From: Rheum nobile
Lineage: Eukaryota; Streptophyta; Magnoliopsida; Caryophyllales; Polygonaceae
NCBI GenBank assembly: GCA_027886185.1
Contig: WOAB01000598.1
Coordinates: 2,294,001 to 2,358,000 of the forward strand
DNA: 64,000 bases
Direction: 5' to 3'
In this document: positions 48,395 to 58,581 of the stretch, piece by piece
Numbering within the stretch: the first letter of the stretch is position 1
Layout: each line of letters begins with the position of its first letter
Position numbers and translations under genes: made by a program
Notes under the pieces: model-generated
What the model was told of the DNA's origin: nothing
Seen by the model: the letters and a program-made list of their open reading frames with translations, nothing else
The model's database searches: none

Positions 48395-49304
48395 TGATGT
48401 GACCATGGGTCACCCCTCAAGGACATGCCAAATTCGGTTCAATGAAGAGGAAGAAGCAATCGAGCTGCATGGATGTGACCATGGGTCACCTCAGTAAAAG
48501 TGCCGTATCTTCTTATTCTCAACTCCGAGCACTCTCACATTTTGAGGAGTGAAACTAGACTTCAAGATATATCTATGGGAGTTGGAATCACTCCATTCCG
48601 ATCACGGACGGGAGAGAACGAACCCTCTGAAACTAGGCCAGAAACTGTCTCCGCGGAAGATGTTTGATTTGTGTTTTATTGTTATTTTCATTAATTAATT
48701 AGCTAGTTAGTTTCTAATTAGTGACATACGTAGTGGCCTTAGTGGTTTAGCTACGTTAGTGGGTAGGTTAGTGGGTAGTTAATTAGTATTAATTTACAAT
48801 TTACGTATTGTTATTTGACATCTATTTAAAGGTTGCCTAGCATTGTATTTGTAGACTTGAATTGGAGATTAATTAAAAAAAACGTGAGTGTTTTGTTCAT
48901 TTCAAGCCTCTTGGACGATGGCTTCAAGGTGTGTGATATCCTTGAGTGTCTTAGTCTTGTTTCGGTGAGTCGTATCCGAAACACCCTTTGGTGTGTCATA
49001 TCCGAAGGTGGTTGGGTGTTTATGGTGTGTCATATCCATGAGTGTTCAACCTCGTCTCATGGTTCTTGGTGAGTTGCATCCGAGGGTCGTGAGACACCTA
49101 TCCCAAACTCTTCATGAACCTCGTTCATGAGAGTTATATCCATTTCCTTTTTGAGTCAAATCTCCATCAAGCCAAAACCCAAAAACAACCCAAAACACAT
49201 TAGAGTGTCGTCTTTGAGACTCTAGCCAAGAGTTTCCTAAACAACGAGTCTTGGCGCCCTTCGTCTTGTACTGTACGGATCTTGGCATGTGCTTACGCAC
49301 AACA
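48395..49304 (+). repeat. Last LTR of array B (910 bp)
   Basis: It ends GCTTACGCACAACA and is followed by ATTAC and hAT coding sequence, with no primer site after it. That marks the true right border. Confidence 0.92.
48823..48830 (+). promoter_or_regulatory. TATA-like box in the LTR (last copy)
   Basis: TATTTAAA, about 430 bases into the LTR, after a long AT-rich U3, is the best core-promoter candidate. It recurs at the same place in nearly all LTRs, so the array could start many short transcripts. Confidence 0.45.
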
Positions 49305-49309
49305 ATTAC

Positions 49310-49526
49310 TTTTGACGACTCGCTCTTGGATTTATGGATTGGATATCGAAGAAGGTAAGTTATTGTTTTGTTTCACCTTAGTATGACATTTTAATGTTAT
49401 ATATTTGAGTTGAATTCAAAGTTTAATTGTCCAGGCCCAGAGGAGAATCTAGAAGAAGCATTAGAAGTCCAATTTACGAGGTTGCACGTTGACAATGGTG
49501 ATGAAATAATGGAGATGGAGGATTGA
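49310..49526 (+). pseudogene. hAT transposase C-terminal exons after the array
   Basis: The exon resumes at 49310 and reads in the frame broken at 12021. Removing array B and one target copy gives EALLTTRSWIYG across the junction, matching the usual hAT ending E-A-L-I-C-T-x-x-W-L. A donor lies at 49354/49355 (GAAG/GTAAGT) and an acceptor at 49434 (TGTCCAG). The last exon (49435-49526) keeps phase and ends in DNGDEIMEMED and a TGA stop. The acidic tail is common in plant hAT proteins. Confidence 0.85.
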
Positions 49527-50264
49527 CATAACTATTAAGGACTTGTTTAATTGTTTTGGATATTTTCTTAGTTATGAGATTATTTATTTTGTTGTGTTTT
49601 GAATTGTGACTAAGTTGTTAGTTTGTTACTAATTTGCTACTTTATCGAACTTGAAACGTCGTTGGATGATGAGTTAATTATGGTTTTGTTTAGGGTGTTG
49701 TGTTTTGACTTTTGAGCATTCTCTACAGATGAGGAACATTGGAAATAACTGGTATCTAGAAAGCATTGATCCAGGCACCCAGTTGAGTGATAGTATAACA
49801 TGATTCAACATTACTTTTTTTACATGTTTGTTTGTTCCTTGTTTGATGCAGGAATAATAAGATGACAAGAATACTAGATGATTCACTGATTCAGCATCAT
49901 CATTAATTCATTATATATATGACTATATCACTATATGAGTAATATGAGATAGCTTAAGTGTTTGTTTGGGAGAAGAAATCTTGGAATATATTATATATAT
50001 AAGCTAGTACAAACCTAAATCTTATGCCGAAGCTCTATTGCGTAGTTATAAGTGTATACGTTCTATAACTGTATAAATTTATAAGATATTTTTAATTAAA
50101 ATAGAACTAAGATGTTAAAATTAAGAGTTAAGGCATTATGATAACATTATTTTTACCGGGATTAAAATTGAACGATAGATAGTCATGCGGAAAAAACTTC
50201 ATATAAATAATTCGTAAATTAAAGCAAATTAAATTAACAATAAAAGCAGGAAAAAATTGCGTAA
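49527..50264. other. hAT 3' region, no gene seen
   Basis: AT-rich 3' untranslated and intergenic sequence of the hAT element, up to the GACCC-rich subterminal zone. Confidence 0.5.
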
Positions 50265-50423
50265 CTCGACCCATTGAGTTGACCCAAACCGGCAATAAAC
50301 CCGTAATAACCCGACCTGGTTTGACCCAGTAAATTTTAGACCCGAAATGACCCGACCCGAAATAACCAGAACTCGGCAGTACTCAGACCCGAACCCGCCC
50401 GCCCGACCCGATTGCCAGGTCTA
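50265..50423 (+). repeat. hAT right terminus: GACCC subterminal cluster and inverted repeat
   Basis: Many GACCC/GACCCG motifs end in ATTGCCAGGTCTA. They mirror the left end, and the target copy TCCACTAC follows directly. Confidence 0.85.
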
Positions 50424-50776
50424 TCCACTACCCTTTGTAAGCCAAAGTAGATGCCCCATGATACAACAATTTAGACAATAAGCATACTTAGACATGGAGA
50501 GAATGACATGCATTAAGTGAGACCTCTTAGATATGAATTGAGACACGGAACTATAATGCAAACAAGAGAACATAGTCCTAGATGCAAAACAACTTATCAA
50601 TATGCAAAGTGATCTATCCAAGGATGTAACATGAAACTCATGCAATCTGCCACTCAATGACATACAAGAGGAAAGAGAGAAGGGTTCTTCCCTACAATTA
50701 GGAGCCTTTAGGGCGCCTTTCTCTTCTTGGCCAAGAGTTGATGGCGGGAGCAACAAGGGTGCCGATCAAGGCGGTA

Positions 50777-51834
50777 TCAAGGCGCAAGCCTCCTTCGGTG
50801 GGGCAGCCTTGGGGCGCCGGCCTCCATGGGGATGGGTCGATGAGGAGCTGCCAAGAGGCGAAAAGGGACCGCTCGCGGTGATGGGCGGCGGCCAACCAAG
50901 TCGCGGTTGATCCAAGGGCGCGGCCAGCTGAGTGGGCGCCAAGGCATCGCCCTCCTTGGTGTTGAGGCAAGGGCGTGACACCAAGGAGGAGGTAGGGGTC
51001 GCTCCGGGGGTGGGCACGCCAGGCGGTGGTGGAGACCCGAAGGCCTCGAGGTGGGCCTTGGTGGCGCGTGTCTCTCGGCTGCGGTGGCTGGGTCCCGGTC
51101 ACTAGGCACATTTTCGGTGTGGTGCGACGGACGCCGGCTCGGTGGTGGTCGAGCATCAAGAAGCTCGATGGGTTCCTCATGTGCCGAAGCCGCAAGGTGG
51201 CGGTCAATCGGGCCGCACGAGGAGGTGTCGGGAAGGAGGGGCACCGTGGGAAGTGGCGCCAAGGCCGGAGTAGGCGATGGGGAAGTGGTGGGGATGATGG
51301 CCAAGGTGGGCTCCACGGCGGCCATCCGGTGATCGATGGCCTCCGCCGCTAGGTGCTCCTCAGCGGCCATGACCTTCTCCTCTCGGCGCCGCTCGGCCTC
51401 GGCGATGGTCTCGTAACGGCGGCCCGCGCTGAGAGTGAAAGTCGGAGGGGGCTCCTTCATGGAAGTTGTTGGCGCCGCGAGTGCGGGGAAGAAGGCGGCC
51501 AAGTGGTGCTCAAGGGCTACCATCCGGGTGTTGATGGCCTTGACACGCTCCTTCTCTCGGTGGAGGGCGGCGCGCAAGGCCTTGGCGGTGGCCTCATCAT
51601 GGCGGCCGACAGCTTCCTTGGGTCTTCCTCATCATAGTGGCGGTTGAACTCATAATCGGCTGCGGGCCTAGGGACGGCGCATGGATAAGGATCCCCATAC
51701 AAGAGCGTGAGGTCACGAGTGTGTTTCCGAGGGCAGCGGCCGAATGGAATAAGGCCAATATGGCTCGGCCATGGGGACTCACCTAGCACAAGCAATAGGC
51801 AAACCAAGTAAAAAGTCTCAAGCAAACAAACCAA
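50777..51834 (-). pseudogene. gag-like remnant of element A
   Basis: A minus-strand frame begins near 51834, reads through AADYEFNRHYDEEDP and then shifts. The continuation from 51577 (LRAALHREKERVKAINTRMV) is one frame over, consistent with one lost base near 51612. The second part is helical at first (EAERRREEKVMAAEEHLAAE), then Pro/Ser/Arg-rich to a stop at 50777. A helical front and a basic Pro-rich rear fit a gag-like structural protein. I see no zinc knuckle and do not recognise the family. The position between the primer site and the 3' LTR agrees with gag. Confidence 0.45.
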
Positions 51835-53101
51835 TTCATACTTAAGAAAATAAGAATACCTTAGGCCTAAGACAATCTAATCAAAGCAATACAAATAATA
51901 AGGCAACCAAGGCAATCACACTAATAATGAAAGAGCAAGCTAAGCCTAAGCAATCAAGTAATGCAACAATGAAGGCTCAAGCAAAGAGGGCAAGTCGGGG
52001 AAGAGCATGTGACTTGAGAACTTGAGTGGGGCCGAGACACTTGCAATCTATGCCAAATTGTATCACTTAGGCTAAGGAGTAAAGTCCAACTTTGAAACTA
52101 GAGTGAGGAGCTTGGACAAGAGGGAAAAAGTTGGCTGCCCTATGGGCCAAAGAAGAGGAGAATGGAAGTGACAAGAGACTAGAGGAACATAGGGGGTGGA
52201 CTTAGTGGCCCAAGTTGCCAAGTGAAGGTGGGAGAGCCCACTAAATGGTTGTGGCCCAACCAAAATGAAAAACCTACTACCTTCTTTTTCTTTTCTTTTT
52301 TTTTGTTTTTTTGAATTTGGGCCTTTGCCTTTTTCTTGGCCTCTTGATATTTCCTTAGGCTTTTTCTAATGTTTGGAATAGCAAGGATGAAATGACAACG
52401 CTTGTGTGTAAGAAAAGATGAGTGGAGCCACAACAATTCTTTTTTGAGTGTGTAAAGGGGCGGCAACAAGAAGTGGTGTCTTTGTTTTGACTTGCCAAGT
52501 CCCTTTTTGGGGTGGGACAAGGCTTGAGAATAGAAGAAGAGGAGGGTGTCTTCTTGCCACTTATGTTTCTACCCCTTTTAGGAGGCCCATAAAAGAAGCT
52601 TCTTAGCCCTCTTCCACCAAACAAATCAGCTAAGCAACAAACTTGTCCTTTACCCAAATAGGCCAAGAGAGCCAAAAAGGCAAAGAGAGAAAGTGGGTGT
52701 GGTCCCTTCCAAATGGATCAAGTCACATGCAAGTGGGAGGGAAATTCAAATGGAGGAAAGCAAGTACATGGGCACATGGCCGGCCATCGAGAAAGGGGTG
52801 GAAGGCTATAGGGTGGTATTGGGCGGTGGGAAGGTGGTAGGGGCGGTGGCACGGTGGACGGCGGTGATAATTTTTTTGTGGTATTGGGGGCGGTTTTGAG
52901 AGGGCAAAACAATGCAACTAAAATAAACACAAATCCGTTATGCAAACAAAAAAAAAATCACGCAAACAAGAAGAAAATGGAGCATAAAAACTGAACACAA
53001 AGTCACCATGGAAACAAGAAGAGAAAGCATGCAAACAAGAAAAAAAATCGAGCATAAAAACTGAGATTTAAAGAGAAGAAAGGGGGCTTAACTTAGTCTT
53101 T
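51835..53101 (-). other. 5' leader of element A
   Basis: Long untranslated region between the primer site and the gag-like frame. It has short low-complexity runs (CTTTTTTTTTTG-type near 52285-52310) and no gene I can support. Confidence 0.5.
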
Positions 53102-53115
53102 GGCTCTTGATACCA
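53102..53115 (-). other. Primer binding site of element A
   Basis: The minus strand reads TGGTATCAAGAGCC two to three bases after the LTR end. It matches the initiator tRNA-Met site TGGTATCAGAGC with one extra A. It lies next to the right LTR, which is therefore the 5' LTR. Confidence 0.75.
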
Positions 53116-53780
53116 ATTGATGAGAATGGAACCTCCAAGACAAGTCTCTTCTTCCCAGAGTGCTTCGACCGTGACTAAGTGAAGAGGGCTTCCTTCTCCT
53201 TAGCTTCAAAGAGACTTCAAGGTGTTCTTGAGGGCACCTTCAAGGGGTCTTGAGTTCTTGATGGAAGTTGGTAGGAAGGGAGCTTGAGAACGTGGAGTAT
53301 TTGGCCGAGGTAAGAGAGGGCCAAGGAATCCTCTTGGAAGAGGATTCTTGGCTTGGATCTTGAGACTTCGGAACAAGAACAAGTGTTTAAGTGTTGAATG
53401 ATTCAAGTGAAATGAGAAAGGGAAGAGTTTTGATTGCTTGGGGTTGATAGAAGTAAGTGGAGGCCTTGGGGAGGTATTCCTCTAACCCAAGGGAAATATT
53501 CCACTTCTATAATCTTCAACCAAGTTTACAAGGTAGCCAAAAGTAGCTTAAATAGTCTAGGGTTTTAAGTGGACTAGAAACCCATGTGCAAATGGGTCCA
53601 CATGCCCAAAATGGAAAGACACTTACATAATTAATTGACTAAATGGAAAAGGGGATAAAAGCCTTAAAAGGCTTGGATAGAGGCGGTCGCTTGAATGTCT
53701 TGGAATCGAAGCATCGGTAACTTGGTGTGGCATGGTCGATGCTTGAGTGTCGTGACATTGAAGCGTCGGCGCCTTGATGG

Positions 53781-56305
53781 TGTAACACCCCCAAATTTTA
53801 ACCCATTTGGAAAGGTATTACCGCCAGTGACCTCGGTTTTCACATTGAAGCCACCCCAGACTTTACCATTGAAACACAATTCATAAGAACAATTATGATA
53901 CAAAATTACCATAACTTTCATTTAAAACATAGTCGCGGAATTTCAACACATATCAAAAGCGACAAAATACAGAGTTATTACAATACAGCGGAAGACTTAC
54001 AATAATTTACAAGAGTATTGACTTCAGTAGTCAATGCCCAAAGATCGTAGCCTGATTAAAACATTTTCAAATACCGTTCATCCTCATAGTCGTTCTGGCC
54101 TTCTCAAATCCTCAACTCACCTAATGTGTCGAAACGGGCGGACGACACCAACCATGACGATGCAAATAACAAAAAATACATGGGGTTAGTCTAAAGAATA
54201 GACTAGCAAGGGCACAAAGCAGAAGGTTCGAAGTAGTTGTATTAGGTTAGACTCATCGCTTCTCGAATAATAACCAATCAGGATAGTCAACCACCATACT
54301 CCTACTAGAATAACAAGAGGTATGCACAAGAGAAGATTCTAGAGACCGAGTCTCACAGCAATCAATCCCAAAAGAAGACTCTAAATGAAATGAGCCTTAT
54401 AGGAAACATGACAAATGTTGGGGAACATTAATTAATTACACACAATCACAGAATTACAGTATCGCATTCGAGTGACTAAAAGTTAAGACGAGCTTTCCTA
54501 GATGCACTAGCGCCTAGCTGCACTACTCGCCCAAGGTATATTAATTGTGTGCGACAACGGCACTTATCTCATTTAATTCCAAAACGATCATCACTTTATA
54601 AGCTTTTAAATCTCCTCACAAGAGATATCGGATCTCCTCACAAGAGATATCAGATCTCCTCACAAGAGATATCGGATCTCCTTATAAGAGATACCAGAGG
54701 GAATAAATCCCAAAAGATTTGGCACTAGCTAAGTGCACCAACCCTGAGTAAGGGCATGGTCATGACCAGAGAGAGTATTGGGGGAAAATCCACCAAGCAC
54801 CAGTTATAAAGAAACAACTAAACCCCCACAAGGTACATAGCATTCCTACGAATACTCGTTCTAACTAAACAGTTACGAACGCAGTAATAATCCACATCAA
54901 TGCCATCGCGGCCAAATAACAGATATGATAGCGTTGATCTAACAGATATACAACCTATCATAATATCTGTATTTAATCACATATATTTATATATAATAGC
55001 GTTGTTATAACAGATATACAACCTATTATAATATCTTCTTTTAATCAATTATTAACAAAGCTGTTCCCAACGAACAATAAATCAGTAAATCATCCCAAAT
55101 TAATTAACAACTAAACAATTGATAATTAATGAAAATATCGAATGATGAGCAAGAGCGAACCACCACTTGCCTGGAATAGATTCGGTGATGAATCTGGACG
55201 AGACGACTACCGAAAATATCCTTTCCAAGGATAAGGCTTAAGCTTCCAAATATCCCTAGCAGAGTACGAGTCCACACACGATCCAGCTCATGACAAATTA
55301 ATTAATCTCAATTAATTTGTCTGGACGAACTCAAGGAATTAAATTCAATAAATTATTATGATTTTAAATCATAAGAATATTGATTGTATTTTCCTAAAGA
55401 CAATATGGATAAAAGGGAATCGAAATTATACCGCTCGAATAATTTCGGGTTAAATTTGGACTGAATAGGAATTGGGCTTTTTGGCCCAATACCATAGCTG
55501 AATATGGGGGGCCACCACTCCATCTTCTTCCTTCTACCTCCCTCAACAACCGAACAACAACAACAGCACGCGCACAGCGGCGGCTTCAACACGCAGAGCA
55601 ACGCCGGGGTCTTCGTCGGGAAGGGCTTTTCGTCGTCGGGCTGGCTCGCGTCGCCGGGAAGAAGCGCCTCATCGCCGGTCTGGCTCGCGTCGCCGAGAAG
55701 AAGCGGCCACAACATCAACGCGCAGCAACAGCTCCGGAGCACGACGGTGGTTTGACAGCAACGCAGCTCCTCCGACTCGGCGAACCGTAGACCTCGGCTA
55801 CAATAGAGAACCTCAGCAGTGGCCCGCAGCTCGCGCAACCACAGTTCGCCATCTCGTCGGATCCGGGTCGCCGGCGGGATGAGCTATGGAGATGGCGAGG
55901 AAGAGAGATATCAGATTGGGTACCCATCGACCCTTTCCAGATTATTGGGCTCCTTAAATGGCTCCAACGAGGTTGGAAGAGGAAGGCGTGCCCGATTACC
56001 ACATCGACGGCTGCCCCCGACAAGTTTTACACGCGGTTGTCTCTCCGAACGTGGGTGGTGACGTGCAATATTTTTTAGAACAGAGATTTGGTATGAGTTT
56101 TTAACCCCAGAAATTATATGTTTGTATCCAAACAAATATTCTAAGTCCCGAAAATACATCGAATGTATTTTATACCACTTAAGGAATTATTTCGAACATC
56201 CTGGATATTACGGAAAATCCAAACTCCACTGAAAGCGAAATAATTAATTAACGAAGGTTGTGAAAATTACCCAAATATCCTTATTAAAAATTGAGGGATA
56301 TTGCA
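53781..56305 (-). repeat. 3' LTR of element C (2525 bp)
   Basis: It ends GGGATATTGCA on the plus strand, so the minus-strand start is TGCAATATCCC where the other LTR has TGTAATATCCC. It holds a GC-rich block (about 55500-56050) with a 160-residue open frame (55838-55356, minus) that recurs in the other LTR at 60667-60185. That frame has no domain I recognise and is probably leader sequence. Confidence 0.9.
54610..54697. repeat. Four 22-bp tandem repeats with hairpins (3' LTR of C)
   Basis: ATCTCCTCACAAGAGATATCGG is repeated four times, the last copy decayed. Each copy can fold as ATCTC/GAGAT around CTCACAA. The same set lies at 59439-59526 in the other LTR. Confidence 0.85.
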
Positions 56306-56322
56306 TTACTACCCCCTTAAGA
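56306..56322 (-). other. Polypurine tract of element C
   Basis: The minus strand reads CTTAAGGGGGTAGTAA directly before the LTR start TG. The G run is short, but the position is as expected. Confidence 0.6.
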
Positions 56323-58565
56323 AAAGTTTCGACCCCGAAACTTGCATTAAACTAATGAGAAACCTGCCTCAACATCAACTTTACTATCTGAACTTAATAT
56401 CCTTAATCATAATATCATCATACAATCTTATCTCCATATAACATACCAGGTAATAACTCTTACTACCTCCACAAAATCATGTTTACCTTATTATAATGGT
56501 CTCCCAAAATTATCATAACGATATTAATGCACCTTCAATAGGAGAACACACATTTCTCCTCTAACCTTCTTATAAACAACTCCATGGTTTACACATTAAC
56601 TTCTTATAATTCAGATATTAAATCTTAGTAACCTCAAATCATAACTTCCTTGATTCCTTTAATGATAATTTACACAATTCCATCATTTATCTTAAAGTAA
56701 GACTGACCTTATGCCATCTCTAACTTAAAATCCTTTCAAGAATAATTTAACACATCTCTTTAAACAATTCCTAACTTAACTCTTTTAAGATTCAAAAATA
56801 ATCACAATATCTTATTCCTACGTTCCTCGAAACGTATCACATAAGATATTACTCCTATCTCCTCCAAGAGAGTGATACCATAAGCCTTATAGATGACATA
56901 CTCACAAGATGTCAATCTTAGACAATTCCCAAGAGTCATAACTCTTCATCCTCTGGAAATTCCACTTATCGAGTCCAACGACTCGTACTGTCTTAAATGA
57001 CTTATTTCTAATTTAAAATCCTTATATTCATCACGCAATCTACTATCCATCCAGGACTTAATCGCATCATTTCCTTATATTACCTCAAACAAATCTCAAA
57101 TAGATATCCCCAAAGGATACCTATGATTTCGTACACTTGGCTTTTCCAAAAGCTTTAACCAGTGGTCCTACATGGGTCATACTTACTTATGAATCCAATC
57201 ACCATAATTCTTGATTCCACAATCTTACTCAAGATCGCAAAATAGGGAAAACGAGTTCTTATTGAACTATTCCCTTAATCAACTTATTCCTTCACAACAC
57301 TTTATCCACACTAATGCCTACAACATTATTCCAAAACTATACATTCCTGACTTTGCACTAGTCCATCTCTATATACTTCAAATGGAACAAAATCCCAAGT
57401 ACTCAAGTGAGATATAATCTCATTAACTCCACATAACCTATACTTCCAAACACTAGGAATATGATGACTCAAGAAGAAACAAAATTTTCCATAACTTCTC
57501 CCAATATACTTATTTCCTAAAAGATACGCATAAATGAACACTTTAGGCATCAGACTCTTCTAGCCTTGCCTTACGAGGTCTTCCTCCGGGTTCTCATCGG
57601 AAGTTCCCTCCGGATCTTCCCTAGGATCTTCCCCCTCTCGAGGATCTTCCTCAGGGTTTTCCTCTGGATCTTCCTCCTTCTAAGGATCTTTCGCAGGATC
57701 TTCCTCCTCTCGAGGATCTTCCTCCGGATCTTCCTTCTTCTGAGGATCTTCCTCGGGATCTCCCTTAGGATTTTCCTCTCCTTGAGGATCTTCCTTAGGA
57801 TTTTCCTCGGGATTTTCCTTAGAGTTCCCTTGGAAATCACTTCCATTTAAACGTCGTTATTACAATATTTCGTTGGCCTACCTTAATGGCTCAACAAACT
57901 CTACCATAGGTTCATCCCACGAATTCTCATACGGAGGCAAATCCCGACTGCATCGAGCATTAATCCTCTGTATCCATTTTCTCAACAATGAATGTCAACG
58001 ACTATGACATCATACTTAGACATCAAAACTCCTAAGAGTGATTCCTTAATTATCTCATATATCAATGTAATAAAATCACTTAGAATGGATCAACTTGGTA
58101 ATTCTATAGATGAATTATGAACATAGAGCACAAGATTCATCTACACTAATCTCCCGAGCGTTCACACCAAATTACTCGGAGATTACAGTACTAGGATATT
58201 AGTACTATCAACTCAGGAAGTACATACTTGATACCTTCGAGGGGACTACTAGGTCCTCCAACCTCGAAATATCTCTGAGAAACAGGGAAATCTAACCTTA
58301 CTAGAGATGATAGAATCATCTCAGCACCTTTCGAGTCCTTTCAAAAGAATAGACAAACACATATGTCTTACAACAACAAGAATAGGTCAGTCTTTCTAGA
58401 TATAGAGGTAACTCCCATACCTCTCATATCAGACTAAAGAAGGCACAACTATGAACGGTATTTATTTCAAATTCGTTTGGAAGACATTTTCTAGTTCAAA
58501 ACGGAAAATAGTTTTAGAAGGATAAAACCTTTCAAATACCCAACTTGTTTTAAAAACAAACTTTA
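56323..58565 (-). other. Internal region of element C, mostly non-coding
   Basis: AT-rich with many stops on both strands. The only patterned part is the acidic repeat at about 57566-57846. Confidence 0.6.
57566..57846 (-). pseudogene. Acidic EDP-repeat coding remnant in element C
   Basis: The plus strand is built from GGATCTTCCTC-type units. On the minus strand one frame reads repeated E-E-D-P steps (PEEDPQKKEDPEEDPREEED), interrupted by one stop (DP*KEED), and ends ENPEEDLVRQG and a stop at about 57560. It may be the acidic tail of a former gag-pol product or a recent microsatellite-like expansion. I know no exact relative. Strongly basic or hydrophobic products of the other frames are shadows of the repeat. 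Confidence 0.5.
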
Positions 58566-58577
58566 GCTCTGATACCA
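58566..58577 (-). other. Primer binding site of element C
   Basis: The minus strand reads TGGTATCAGAGC four bases after the LTR end, an exact initiator tRNA-Met site. Confidence 0.9.
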
Positions 58578-58581
58578 AATC

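Larger units (their letters stand above)
12022..49304 (+). repeat. Tandem array B: 29 LTRs and 28 short internal segments of a Ty3/gypsy-type derivative
   Basis: Each repeat has a 910-bp LTR (TGATGTG...CACAACA, near-perfect inverted tips) and a 390-bp internal segment. The internal segment begins TT + TGGTATCAGAGC (initiator tRNA-Met primer site) and ends in codons RFEDESFLKEGRMM and a purine tract AAAGGAGGGGAGGA. The array begins and ends with an LTR, so copies share LTRs. LTR starts: 12022, 13310, 14610, 15910, 17200, 18500, 19799, 21099, 22398, 23698, 24997, 26297, 27596, 28896, 30196, 31497, 32797, 34098, 35398, 36698, 37998, 39298, 40597, 41897, 43196, 44497, 45796, 47095, 48395. It lies inside the hAT transposase C-terminal exon. 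Unequal crossing-over between LTRs, or integration of concatemers of one-LTR circles, could have made it. Small open frames repeat with the period and look incidental. Confidence 0.95.
10036..50423 (+). mobile_element. hAT-superfamily DNA transposon carrying a 37-kb insertion
   Basis: Terminal inverted repeats are TAGACCTGGCAA (10036-10047) and TTGCCAGGTCTA (50412-50423), a perfect 12-bp match, flanked by a 7-of-8 target duplication. Subterminal regions (about 10050-10190 and 50265-50410) are packed with GGGTC/GACCC motifs, the usual layout of hAT transposase binding sites. Inside are a BED zinc-finger exon, a joined hAT C-terminal dimerisation segment and a final exon, all on the plus strand. 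Most of the catalytic domain is deleted. Without array B the element is about 3.1 kb, a deletion derivative that would need a transposase from elsewhere. It inserted into the internal region of element A. Confidence 0.9.

Noticed and set aside
12727..49300. Families of repeated open frames of 60-88 residues spaced at about 1300 bp on both strands
   Set aside because: They are periodic because the DNA is. They cross LTR borders, overlap one another in several frames, are broken in single units by ordinary changes, and have no recognisable domain.
12022..49304. CRISPR-like or rDNA-like array
   Set aside because: The repeat unit is an LTR plus internal segment with primer site and purine tract, there are no spacers, and no rRNA sequence is seen.
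12022..49304. Array as independent insertions of many solo LTRs
   Set aside because: No target duplications separate the units, and all internal segments are the same length and orientation. Only the outer borders look like an insertion.
51026..51647. Several plus-strand Gly/Arg-rich open frames
   Set aside because: They are antisense to the gag-like minus-strand frame in GC-rich DNA, with no splice or domain support.
52285..52310. T-rich run as a terminator or poly(A) tail of a retroposon
   Set aside because: No LINE or SINE sequence and no flanking target duplication were found; it lies in the leader of element A.
55356..55838. 160-residue minus-strand open frame in the GC-rich block of LTR C, repeated at 60185-60667
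   Set aside because: It lies wholly within an LTR, is Cys/Leu-rich by composition, has no known domain, and is present twice only because LTRs are duplicated.
57566..57850. Plus-strand hydrophobic I/F/L/R-rich open frame
   Set aside because: It is the shadow of the GGATCTTCC-type repeat; the acidic minus-strand frame has a more protein-like ending.
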